Source: Clitopilus passeckerianus (Eukaryota; Basidiomycota; Agaricomycetes; Agaricales; Entolomataceae). From it: DNA of 64,000 nucleotides. Where the stretch lies: the NCBI GenBank assembly GCA_944990035.1, contig CALYLX010000155.1, forward strand, positions 806,001 through 870,000, given 5' to 3'. The notes below the pieces were generated by a model. It saw only the letters and a list, made by a program, of their open reading frames with translations. It was not told the DNA's origin and ran no database searches. Position 1 is the stretch's first letter, and each line of letters starts with the position of its first letter. Positions 1 to 10,149 of this stretch are shown here, piece after piece. The position numbers and the translations under genes are program-made.

Positions 1-364
1 GGGCAGTTGTGCCAACGTCAAATTGCATGTAAGACAGCACCTGAAATTTGCAAGTCTCTGGGGTGTTCGGTCCGAGTGTTTTTAGAGGCAGGGGAGGTGC
101 GAGGGAGCAGTATGGGTCAAGAGGGTTGGTGATGTTGAAGCCTGTACTAGTAATACGAATGTAGTGACGCATAGGACGACGTGAAGGACCACTCACTGAG
201 GTTTCTTCGAGCCTATTCTGAAGCATCCCCATGGCTTCCCACCAAATCCAACCGTTCCATGGCCATTTCACGGCCATCCTGTAACACTTTTTGAGATGCT
301 GAGATCAGACCAGGGTCCACACTCACTACTGGCGTCGGGTGCTGTTTCTGTCGGGAATCGTGTC
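1..364. other. Left edge, no gene seen
   Basis: I see no splice-consistent coding structure, RNA gene or clear repeat in these first bases. Short open frames continue to about 730 on both strands but show no recognisable motif and have an unbiased composition. Confidence 0.4.
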
Positions 365-472
365 AAAGAAACCTGTTATACCTGTTTCTGGCCGGTTTCT
401 ATGGTAAAAAGGCAGGTTTTCTTGCCTTTTTCTTAGGGAAACATGTGCCGGAAGGGTATAACAGGTTTCTTT
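365..472. repeat. Small foldback inverted repeat
   Basis: Bases 365-382 (AAAGAAACCTGTTATACC) are the exact reverse complement of 455-472. Inside them, 406-414 and 423-431 form a second, A/T-rich hairpin. The arms are 18 bp with a 72-bp centre, so the whole piece could fold as a nested cruciform. It carries no coding sequence. It may be a solo MITE-like foldback; the flanks show no clear target-site duplication. Confidence 0.7.
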
Positions 473-833
473 GGCCGGTTTCCCAAGGGTTTCCGTTGGA
501 AATAGATTCTGGCGCCAGAAGTGACTCATTCGACGGCACCACCACAGGCCAATTTCGTGTACATTGCATTGAAAAATCTTCTTCTGAACTTCCAGAGCCC
601 AAATGGCCTGTTTCCGGAGAAACTGAGGGCAGGATAGAAGTCAACGATGATCAGAGAGGTGAAAAACGCGGGCCATCGTGGCGCCTCTTCGGAATGGGTC
701 ATTTTTGGTGTCATTCCATAGAGTCAAAGTAAACTTCTGAATAGAACTCAAAATCAACAGTGTATATGCATTCTGCAATGTGATATGCTGGATGAAAGAG
801 TTCTCAATGCGTTTGCACAAAATTTTGATGTTT

Positions 834-2032
834 CACCTGAGGCAGGAGATTGTATTTCGGTGCGAAAAACAATCTACGTACGAAATTACATACATTAAGT
901 ACCCAAATTGGTATATTATGCCGAAATAGACAATTGCGTGCTTTGAGTACATCCCATCTTATATACAGCAGATATCGACAATAGCATACTCAGTGTATAT
1001 CCTCTTGAAATACATTTTGTTGGCATGGCAACTCCCCTTAGCATTTGTGTATTTCACGCTCAGATACACCGACTATGCTATTGTCTATATCTGCCGGATA
1101 TACAGGGTTTGACCGGTCACTTGTACACGTAATCACTATTTCCCTTCTCATCTGTGACTGACTCAGAATCAGGCTTTCGGATGTGTTCCATTGGAAAGAT
1201 AGGTATCGAAATATTTAAGGAAATTATTCTTGGGCAGATATGAGGCAAAATTATGTGCTGGGATGCTTCCGAAGTCGATGATGCATGAAATGGCCATTAC
1301 GGCTGATTTGTACACCTTTAGCCGAACTGGAGGGAAATTGGATAATAAAACACGATCGGGGCCGTTTTGCTTCAATATTTCAATACGAGCTACTTTGTAT
1401 GTATGTAGGATGATATAGACATCATACATTCAATTGTTTCACGAACGTTTTCTGCCATAATCACGTTCAGAACGTATAAACCGCCATAAACTGCCTTCGC
1501 TTGTGGCAGTGCTTCTGAGTCCCGGCACAACGCTGATTTCGCCTTTCTGGCGAGTGTTCTCTCAAATACAGCTCTTGCCGCACGCAGGGAGCCTTCACAG
1601 TTGGTAGTATATGTAGTTACATGCTATACTTCATATCTCCCACCAATAGGTAGTCGAAATCCCTCCCTATAGGCTCTCTAGGTGGAGATTACGGCGCAAT
1701 CAAAAATTCTAAAGCAGTTTTTCGACCTTATTCGCATTTCTCGTGCACGCCAGAGGTATTTATAGCTATTTAGCCTTTCATAGATATGTAGTACATCTAT
1801 ACGCGTCGAATGGCATCCATACTGCGCCAGGAATTGACCGCCATCCACCGAAAATGCGAAGTGTTCAGTTGACCCATAGTGTACAAGTGACCGGTCAAAC
1901 CCTGTACACTGGTACGTGCTCAAAGTACACAATTGTCTATTTCGGCGCAATATACCAATTTGGGTACTTAATGTATGTAATTTCGTACGTAAATTGTATT
2001 TCGCGCTGAAATACAATCCCCTGCCTCAGGTG
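834..2032. mobile_element. Inverted-repeat (MITE/foldback-like) element, non-coding
   Basis: The left arm starts at 834 (CACCTGAGGCAGG) and reads to about 951. The reverse complement of about 1910-2032 matches it closely, including the tract with ACGTACGAAATTACATACAT. A second shared block, CAGGGTTTGACCGGTCACTTG, lies near 1104-1128 on the left and about 1880-1905 in inverted form on the right, so the right arm has lost roughly 150 bp relative to the left. No transposase-like frame is visible between the arms. The outer ends match as CAGGTG/CACCTG. This fits a non-autonomous DNA element; the family is not recognised and I could not confirm a target-site duplication. Confidence 0.65.
968..1094. 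repeat. Nested inverted repeat inside the left arm
   Basis: GCAGATATCGACAATAGCAT at 968 is the near-perfect inverse of the stretch ending at 1094, and the similarity continues for about 50 bp on each side of a roughly 30-bp loop. The left arm of the larger element therefore contains its own hairpin. The right arm lacks this section, so the hairpin was either inserted on the left or deleted on the right. Confidence 0.6.
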
Positions 2033-2159
2033 TTTGATCAAACAACTGTGTCTGGCCAACAATTTCGAAAACAGCAACAAGTATAGAATGTGACGCGTTT
2101 CTCGTACCCGATCTGGGCCACGAGCTTGAGAACAACGTCAAGATTAACGCAGACGGTAA
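2033..2159. other. Short spacer, nothing seen
   Basis: Sequence between the inverted-repeat element and the secreted-protein relic. No motif recognised. Confidence 0.3.
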
Positions 2160-2756
2160 GGACAATCTTGAGGAGGGCGCAGATGGACTAAACCGAGATG
2201 AGTATAACGCCTTCCTAACTGTTGATTAAGAACACTTACGAGAACAGTATCGATGATAACGTGAGCGCAGACTTTGAAAGTGGTGAGTTAGCCGTTCTGG
2301 AGAAAGAGGACATCGGCCCTTGACGGCAGTAACTGCGACATCAATTGTGGCCTTGACCTAAGCCACGATTTCGACGTAGGCGTCGACGTTGACAGCACCG
2401 TTGACGGGCTGAATGGCACCTTGTAAATGTGTGTTAGCCTAGGTTTGGTAAGGAGAGACCCATGCTTGAACATACGGCACTTGTCTGCGAGGGCATCAAT
2501 ATCGACCTCCAGGCCGACGAATACATCGGGAACAGACGTGCATCCCCCGTCACAGCGGCGGAAAGAAACGATCGCAGCAAAAACTATTCGCTACGGGTAG
2601 CAACGGACCCTCGTCACGAATGTTGACAAACGCACCAAGGCCTGGCTCGTCACAAATAGCAACGTTGACCTCGGGGGTGTTAACAGCGGGTGCAGCTGCA
2701 ATGCACCCGACGAGAGCAGCCGTGGGGAAGGTTATGATGGAGCGGAAAGAAGTCAT
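2160..2756 (-). pseudogene. Relic of small secreted protein(s)
   Basis: Reading leftward from the ATG ending at 2756, the first exon encodes a convincing signal peptide (MTSFRSIITFPTAALVGCIA) followed by PEVNVAICDEPGLGAFVNI, the style of small secreted cysteine-containing fungal proteins. Further fragments on the same strand look like later exons: a Gly/Cys piece (DGGCTSVPDVFVGLEVDID) near 2480-2530 and a valine-rich amphipathic piece near 2290-2420 that contains an in-frame TAG. I could not join these into one intact frame. It may be one decayed multi-exon gene or two neighbouring ones. No function is assigned. Confidence 0.4.
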
Positions 2757-2868
2757 TTTGGTGAATGGGAGATGGGGAGGCAGAAAACGACACAGGTCGA
2801 TGAAATTGGTTGGGGTTTCTGATCTCTTTTAAATATCCTTTCGCTGGTTCTTTCTCGCCTGCTTCCAC

Positions 2869-3640
2869 GACATACCATTAGCGAGGACGGGGCGAGGATA
2901 ACGTTGATAACTAGCCCATTACTTCATCCAGTTAGGGAGGCCAATGCGCGTCCTAGTCATTCAGTGGCTGCTTGATAGCCTCAGGAAAGCGAAAATGATT
3001 CCAAGTAGCACAGAGATCTCAGAGCAATGCAGTCCCGTGTGAGTTTTTCAGACGTTACTACGCCCATGTTGGGGTGGCACTTATACACCCCGAGAAACGA
3101 GGCCCGCTAGACCATTCCCAAAAGAAATCATGCCCAGTTTCTTCATTTCCTTGCAGGTACCACAATGGCAGCCGACGTCGTACTCCTGTTCAAGCTCTCG
3201 TAGACAGCCGCACTCAACGGGCTGCTTCCTTCGAGATCCTGGTTTGTTCGAAAGAGACGGAGGTAAGAAATGCAGGCATCCAACTTGAACTGGGCATTGA
3301 GTCAAGCGATCATGCCCACACTGGTGAATATGTAGCTGGAATGAGCGAAGGTTCTGTTCAAGGCTTCGAGCAAAGTGGACCATGTCAGCTACTGTTCGGC
3401 TGTTAAATTCAATATCGCACTACTACTTACCCGACGATCATCTCAATATGTTTTCAATTTGAGGGAATGACACGAGACGTCCATTTGACGAGATTCAAGT
3501 TTAGTCCTGTTTTTGTCGTTGTTTTCATTTTTCGACTGCCAATGGCCATTGTCCTTCTGCCTTCACCGGATATTCAACTTAAACTCGGTTACTAGATCCT
3601 CTCTGGATAGCTGATCCACATACCCTACACCTTCTCCTCG
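2869..3640. other. Intergenic, no gene supported
   Basis: A 100-codon minus-strand frame (3081-3383) includes a Cys-His cluster (CHCGTCKEMKK) that faintly recalls the zinc motif of Gfa-like domains. The rest of that domain is absent and the plus strand is equally open, so I do not call a gene. The rest is featureless. Confidence 0.3.
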
Positions 3641-4440
3641 ATGATGGCTCGACAGCCCGGACAGATGACTCCGGCTGCGGTTTATGAACCTCTCCGAAGT
3701 TATCATTGTCCGATGAGGCTACGTCTTTGGATACGTCAGTTCTCCTCAATTCTGAGAGTAGCGGTATGGCGTTTGAACCAGGTCATCCCAACCACACTGA
3801 CCCCTCAAACCTTTGTCGGGCCCGACGAACATCGTATCAAGCAGCGGGAGGTCCTGGTACTCCAACTGATACCGAATTGTCTTGCCAGCATGCACCGTCA
3901 ACAAGGGGCTTCGTCTCCTCCCTCCTCCCTTCTGCCCGTCGGAGCACCTTCGCCGAAGTGCTCAAGTCCTCGGCGTTCCTCACAAATATGTCCTGACCTG
4001 CATACCTATCGGTTCATGGTGTAGGAGCATCGGAAGGACGCACCGCCCTCCCCGCTCCATACATATGGTGGTGAAGGTTGGATCAAAGGAGAAAGGAAAT
4101 GCCCCCGCCATGGAATTCGGGATGGAAAAAATTCCACTTCCACTACCTCCAACCTCCGAGGCGACGGCTGCACGCTTTCCTGCCCCAGAAGAAACACAGA
4201 CGCTATTTCCAGCGATACACTCACCCGTGATCACTCTGGAGAGTGTTGTTGCATTCCTTCGAACAGCAAGCGCCCATCATACCAGGCACACAAACCCACC
4301 AGCCTTCCGTCCCACGACTGGAGCAACTGGCTCCTCTCGTCCTGCCCTTCAGCAAGCCATATGGTCACGGATCCCGAGGTTTTGGTGCTACGACCATCAT
4401 ACCGCCAAATTGCCTATTCTTGTAGGCCGGAACTAGTCCG
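3641..4440 (+). pseudogene. Ser/Pro-rich coding-like relic with frameshifts
   Basis: Three overlapping plus-strand frames hand over to each other (about 3641-3720, 3706-3996, 3980-4440). Each is rich in Ser, Pro and Thr with codon usage unlike random sequence, for example MMARQPGQMTPAAVYEP at the start and SDEATSLDTSVLLNSESSG next. The frames do not join through plausible introns, which suggests a disordered N-terminal region of a larger protein that has taken frameshifts. A hydrophobic tract follows near 4550-4680. The family is not recognised. Confidence 0.3.
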
Positions 4441-4895
4441 TCCATACGACTGAGTATCTCATTAGCTGCCGTCGTTGGCCAACCCTTGGTCTACCAGCCA
4501 GGAGCCATTTCATCCGTTCATTAGGTCTTCGTTCATTCTCACCAGCGCCGGCACTGGCGCCTCTCCCCGCCTTCGCTCTTGGTTCTATCATTGCGCTTTA
4601 GTTGCATCCTGATAATCTCTTTGGACAATTTCGTAACGTTTTCACATCCTCTTTTACTTCTTTTGCCTCTTTTCACGGTTAATATACTGTACCAATCTCG
4701 GACCATTTCATACGTTGGGATAGGAGATACACCGGCCTCTTAACAATAATGCTACAGAAATTACATTCCAGGATTTACGAGTACATAAGAGCAGGTTAAC
4801 CCCCTCCGAACTAAGCGTTGCTTTTCTGTCAGCTTTCACCAGCTGTTGAGCACGATTAGACATGATTAGAGCGGTTAAGTCGCGCAGGTTGTGGC
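4441..4895. other. 3' flank of the ferric-reductase-type gene
   Basis: No coding sequence. This is downstream of the reductase stop codon and presumably contains its 3' untranslated region. No clear polyadenylation signal stands out. Confidence 0.3.
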
Positions 4896-7268
4896 TCACC
4901 TATAGGGCTCTGCATGAAGATATAAATCTTTACACTTCGTACCCCCACCCAATATCGCTAGCTGACACTCTGCAACGACATTCCTTGCATCGATGGTCAG
5001 CGTTTCGGGGCCACAGACTGATGTTGGTGAAATTAATTATTCATATCGTCAGAAAGATAGCTGCGATTCTCACCGGTTACAGACAGGCTGGATGTTTGGG
5101 AGAATGCGTCTTGAATGATTCTCTGAATGTCTGGCCGCCCAGAATGTGATTCAACGAGACTTGACTTCTTCTCATCTTCGTCCTCAGATGGAGTAGTCGA
5201 CCCCTCTCCTCTGGTGATGTAGATTGCCACCCTCACACCTTTACGTTTGTTGTTCTCCAGAGTATCGAAAACGTCGCGGTAACATTCGGCTGCCTCTGTA
5301 AAACGAGATTCAGTAAAGTGATTTGATAGCGAGGTTGTGAAAACCGACCAGATGCTTTCACCGCCCAGATCAGGATAACGTTCGCCTTCTGGCTGCGCTC
5401 AACGAGGTCAAGCAGAATTGGCATTGTGAAGCTGGCACCTGGGCAAAAGGATTAGATTAACAGCCTACGTAATGGAATATCTCGTACCTGATCCACCAGC
5501 GACAAGCATGACAGTCTCATAGCAAGTGAGGTCCTTATGAATGCCGCCGTAAGGTCCATCCAGCAATACAGTCGAAGACTTGTTCAAGTCAGCCAAAGTG
5601 GCAAGTCGGCCGGTGAGTCCGTCTTGTGGGCGAATGAGAAGCTCCATGACCCCGGTACTTGACAAAGAAGCAACGGTGAAGGGATGTGAGGTGAGGATAT
5701 GGACGCCTGTGTTCGTGAACCGAACGAAAAAGTGCTGCCCAGGCTTCCACTTCAGCTTCGTTGGGACAAGCACCTTCACCATCCTATCGCCAACGACTTC
5801 GAGCGTGGCCTTGTTGGCAAGACCGTTGATGATGAACATTCGCCCGAACCGTATAACCCAGGCGAGGCCGAAGATCGCGGCAGTCGCCCAGAAGTAATCC
5901 CTGCATAATGATGCTGAGAGGATAGAAAACCGCCGAGTGATAGTGCACGTACCACGAGGACAGACGCCAATTGCAATGGAGCCATAAAAATCCCATGAAT
6001 ACTATAGAAGCACTAACGTCCCTATGTTAGCACAGTCTCTGAAAGGGCAGGTGGGCGAAGGAACGGACAGAAAATGTAGCCTAATAGATTGATGAGCTCC
6101 ACTGAATTTGCTAGGTAGGGATGGATTACTCACTTCTTGAATGTCTCGTAGTATCGGCTTCTGCTCTTTGTCGTCAGAGTTTGGCCTGAAGCATAGGGCC
6201 GACACTCACCGTATTGGGCCCCAAGACATGAGCACCAGCCACGTCTATCCTACGTAAGACAATATTCTTTGAAGGCTAATAGAACACCTACCTGAGGAAT
6301 AAGCGCAGCGACTCCAGTCCAGTAGTATGACTTCTTTTCGTAGAAGAGCGTCATTTGTCCAAGCTTAATGTTCCAGACGATGAAGGGAAAGGTATGAAGG
6401 AGGGACGTGAGATCTGACTGGGAGCGTTAGACGATGAGGATTCAGCAATGGGAGAGACATACACATAATCCATGCCGTCCAGCGATGATAGACTTGTAAT
6501 TTCTCGTGGGTTGTTCCAGCCAAGATACCAATGAAGTTGATCTTGCTGGCGAATGCGCTACCCAGCCAGCTGCTTCAGAGGGCCATGCACCGGTTCGAAG
6601 ATGGCCGGAACTTACAACATGAAAGGCATAATGGCGATAGATATCCAGCCTGTTCTCGTGCCTAACGGGGGGCTATTCCCCATGGATGGGTTTGGCCAAT
6701 AGTAAGGGTGAACCGCAAATGAGAGGCCTTGATCGTGGTGCAGATAGGTTGAGCATCACTGGTAGGCGGCTATTAGCGTAGCTAACTCACCGAAAAAGAA
6801 GATGACCATGCCGGCCACAATCGAAATAGCCCCGAGGGATGGCGAATACCAATTGAATGCTTTCACGTAGTACTGGCGAGCTCTGAAGTATCGGAGGAGA
6901 GCTGTAACTTTGGTAATAACGCCATGTTTGGAGTTGATCTTCCTGAGATTGAGTCAACATCAGTTCTTTTGGCTGGCGGCGTGACTCTACTTACTTCTTG
7001 CGAGTCAAGACAAAGAGATTGATGAGAATGAATACGCCGATGGTGGCGCAGAAGAAGTAGATAGTAGTGAGACCATAGTCCCAGTCCGCGCGATACCACT
7101 GGGACAAAAGTTAGCAAAGGTAGATGGAGGTTACTGAGAGCGATGATCCACGTTTCGGAAATGAGAACCGACGAGGTAGACTTCGTAAGGGGTGAGTCCT
7201 GTAGTGTTCACGGCACTGACTCGACTCGAGTGCCAGCCAACAGGCTTAGCAAGTCCTACAAGACCCAT
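4896..7268 (-). CDS. Ferric-reductase-type transmembrane flavocytochrome
   Basis: Predicted to move electrons from NADPH through FAD and membrane haem to extracellular ferric or cupric ions, as the FRE family does at the plasma membrane. I resolve 13 exons totalling 1680 nt (559 residues): 7268-7152, 7098-6995, 6942-6791, 6727-6616, 6557-6463, 6413-6292, 6244-6210, 6160-6134, 6021-5953, 5900-5488, 5438-5349, 5295-5074, 5017-4896. The N-terminal half has several membrane spans (DYGLTTIYFFCATIGVF, AISIVAGMVIFFF) with His residues placed as haem ligands (VYHRWTAWIM, LLHTFPFIVW, FLWLHCNW). The C-terminal half has the FAD motif HPFTVAS near residue 350, the NADPH motif GGSGASFTMP, and the terminal VCGP motif near 520. 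All exons stay in frame, so the gene looks intact. Metal specificity cannot be told from sequence. Confidence 0.9.
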
Positions 7269-7310
7269 GTCAAAGCGGTCAGTGAAAGGATTCTAGCGGT
7301 ACCGACTGCA

Positions 7311-7317
7311 TTTTATA
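7311..7317 (-). promoter_or_regulatory. TATA box of the reductase gene
   Basis: TATAAAA on the minus strand, 43 bp before the chosen start codon. Its position supports the short first exon, whose ATG ends at 7268. Confidence 0.6.
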
Positions 7318-7661
7318 GACGAATTCGGGGAGGATTCTTGTAGTCATACGGAAGTTATGATCGTAAAGATGAGATGTGCATGGTCGGGGAATTCTTGGCA
7401 CAACCCCCTCTGTCATTCGGTGCTAACAAATTAAAGCAAACAACGTCAAACTCACATGACAAAAACTTTTTCTTCGCAACCGTTCGGATAGATTCCCATG
7501 CGCTATTGAATAGATGAAGGCACAGTTTAGCCCCCCCGATTCATCTCGGCCGCTTGCCGAAACCCCACAATTCTTATCCTGTCCGTCCCGTCGACAATAT
7601 CCTCTCAGGGCTGAGTGCCACCCAGTGGGAGCAAAAGTGGTCAAAGTCGTAATCGCAACTA

Positions 7662-9625
7662 TTACAGGTGTGCACGAAATTCACGAGGCCACATTCCTTC
7701 TGCGACCATAGCATCAATTCCTCCGGTCACGCAGAAAGCCTCAACATCTCGGCTTCGGAGTATGCTACACGCAAGGCGAGCAATATTGCCGTCGCGGGAC
7801 AATAGAAATACAGTTCTTCCCACCAATGCACCGCCAAATTCCGGATCTTCAGGGGACAATCTCGTCTTGAGAATGTCGAACGCCCAAACCAACGTGGCCG
7901 GATCCTTGTAGGGATTTGGCTTGGTATCTGCGCCAATGTCGAGATTGATGGACCCGTCTATATGAGAGGCGTCGAACGCTGGCTTGTCACGGATGTCGAG
8001 GATGACGTTTTCTGGCTTGAGGAGGGATCCAAGCTGACCGGGGACGTGCTCCCAATCGACGTTATACCTGCGTGGAAGGTTGAAATTTGTGAAAATGCAG
8101 GAAAAAGTCGGCGTACGGATGATAGTCGGTCGAGAAGAGCTCCATGTTGTTGATGGGCCGGAAGTATGATGGGCCGAGCTTCTCGAAATATTCTCCGATA
8201 TACTGGAATGGTTGGTCGCAGCAAATGAAAGCGCCTTGCAATCGATATAGGTCATTGTGCGAATGTGCAGGGAAAGTTAGATCTCACATGAGATCTCGCC
8301 GTTCGCATTCCTGAGGTTACCTAAGGTACCCGCCTCCTTCCTTTTCTGAAGGAAGTTTAGAAGACCGGTTAGTGCCAATCCTGAACTCGGGCCGACGAGA
8401 AGACCGTTCCTGCAGAGTTCGAGACTCTTCTCGTAGGAGGAGAAGGAGTCAACTTCTTCCATAACATCCATCGCTTCCCGCCAAGGAAACTCAACAGGAA
8501 CAAGTAGGTTATACGTTCGAGGACCAGGAACACGATCATTGGGTGCCGTCAGGACCCTGTCAGGTGTTAGTTTGTAGATGATGCCGAAGGGAAAGAATTA
8601 CTCACCCTAGTCCCACCACGGACGGCCGAACACTCTTGAGATATAGACTAGTTCCTGTCATAGTACCTGCAGGAATTAGTCGGCTGTCAAGCATGGTTGT
8701 TTCTATCTTACCTGCAGTTCCAATGGAAGCAGCAAATACGGAGATATCAGGGAGTTGGGCATGTATCTGTGGGCCGGTCCAACGCATATGGGCCCCATAA
8801 TTCTGGGCGTACAGTGAGAATCGCGAAGAGAGATTCAGTGTGGTAGTACCTCTGGGTTTGAATACTGATCAGGATTATACGTTCCGGGCTTGCATCCATG
8901 CTCTGTCGCCACAAAGATGCCCCCATTAATATCGTTCGGTTCAGGCTGCACCGGCCCACCAAAGAGCGTTCTAGGGGAAGGCTAGCCATGGCCTTCCATC
9001 GAGACAGAAGGATATGCTTACAGGTCAAGGCCCTAGTAATTATCTACCGTCAATCCGGGAATTAAATGAGAACCTAAAGTACTCACAAAAAATCTTAGGA
9101 GGGATAACTTGATTTCGGATGTTTTATTCGACACATATGCCTTGACATTAGGTATGCCAAAGATATGGGATAGAATACCGAGAGAAATTATTGTACTGCC
9201 CGAGGAATACTCGACGATAGTGTGGGTATCGCGCGTCACGAGACCTTTTTCCTGGGCTCTTAGCAGCATGTTCAGAGCTAGAAGAAGCGAGTGAGGTCAT
9301 GTCCCATGTACTGGAGAGGGGACTTACCGGGTAGAGACTTCACGTTCGACGCAGGCAGATGGCTGAGCAGCTTTGCGTAGATCCTCACACCATCTAGACT
9401 GAGCGTGAGCACGGTAAAGAAAAGAGAAGTTCCAGCGAATACCTTCACGGAGAGGATTCATTCTTGATGGCAGTTCGACGAGCTATGATATGTGCGCTCG
9501 GTTCGACATACCTGCTTGATGAAATGCTCTCCACGTACCGGAACTGGTATGTTTTGATCGGGGTCATAATATGCCTGTAGGCCATCTTCGCCAGAGAAGA
9601 CGTTGAGTTTCGTATCGACGGGCAT
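7662..9625 (-). CDS. Cysteine synthase-like enzyme fused to a rhodanese domain
   Basis: PLP-dependent beta-replacing enzyme with a C-terminal rhodanese domain, a fusion known in fungi. Eleven exons sum to 1461 nt (486 residues): 9625-9539, 9482-9443, 9393-9328, 9277-9087, 9032-9022, 8970-8850, 8802-8712, 8666-8606, 8556-8288, 8234-8117, 8067-7662. Visible motifs are the PLP lysine (SNVKSLPA, about K61), the substrate loop EYSSGSTIISLG, the phosphate loop GTAGTMTG (an Ala where Gly is usual) and the late PLP-contacting serine loop VGPSSGLAL. The rhodanese part starts near residue 352 (LDIRDKPAFDASHIDGSINL). Its active-site loop reads LLSRDGNIAR, with Ser at about 442 where catalytic rhodaneses have Cys. 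The frame is intact. Likely role: making cysteine or related thiols; the rhodanese is probably inactive for sulfur transfer or regulatory. Confidence 0.9.
9022..9032 (-). other. 11-nt microexon of the cysteine synthase gene
   Basis: Only by splicing in this 11-nt exon (GGCCTTGACCT) does the frame join LLRFF to GLDLTLFGGPVQP, the expected family sequence. It is flanked by CTAG and GTAAG splice sites. Confidence 0.75.
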
Positions 9626-10149
9626 GAGAAGGTAGGGAACTTTGAATGGGATTGTCTCCAGAATTATACATCTGTCCTTTTAAATCAACAAAATCAGTGC
9701 GTTCTCATTCGGGAGAGCTGTCGCAGATTTTGTCGAGCTTAGAAATATTACATCATTCTGGTTGAGCGAAGACTTCGGATAAAGTGAACAGAAAGCGAGT
9801 CATAGGACCGGTTTTCCTTTTTCCATTGATATTTGGCTTTAGTGACCTCTTGGACGCAGCGACAAGTGACAAGTGAGCTTGCAACCTGACGAACATCGTG
9901 TCAATAGTCGATCATTACGTAACGTGGTAATTACGGGACTATCAGGGAGGACCCCGAAAACCGCTACCAACTCCCGCTTAGACGCTGTGGCTCAGCCATC
10001 TGAATCTCCTTTGATTGCGTGCGTGCAAGATGGGTGGGGACTCTATTTACCTGGATCAGCTTCAGTCTAGGGAGGACGCTGAGAATGCACCTTTAAAATG
10101 ACTTAGGCTCTAAGATCGACATCCACCGTTCTGTTTTGTCCTTCTCGTC
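9626..10149. promoter_or_regulatory. Divergent intergenic region, shared promoter space
   Basis: About 520 bp separate the start codons of the cysteine synthase (-) and the MFS exporter (+), so both promoters must lie here. A TTTAAAAT tract near 10092 could serve the exporter. No repeated operator-like site is evident. Confidence 0.4.

Noticed and set aside
3081..3383. CHCGTC motif as a Gfa-like zinc protein
   Set aside because: Only one Cys cluster is present and the other conserved strands and Cys of the family are missing.
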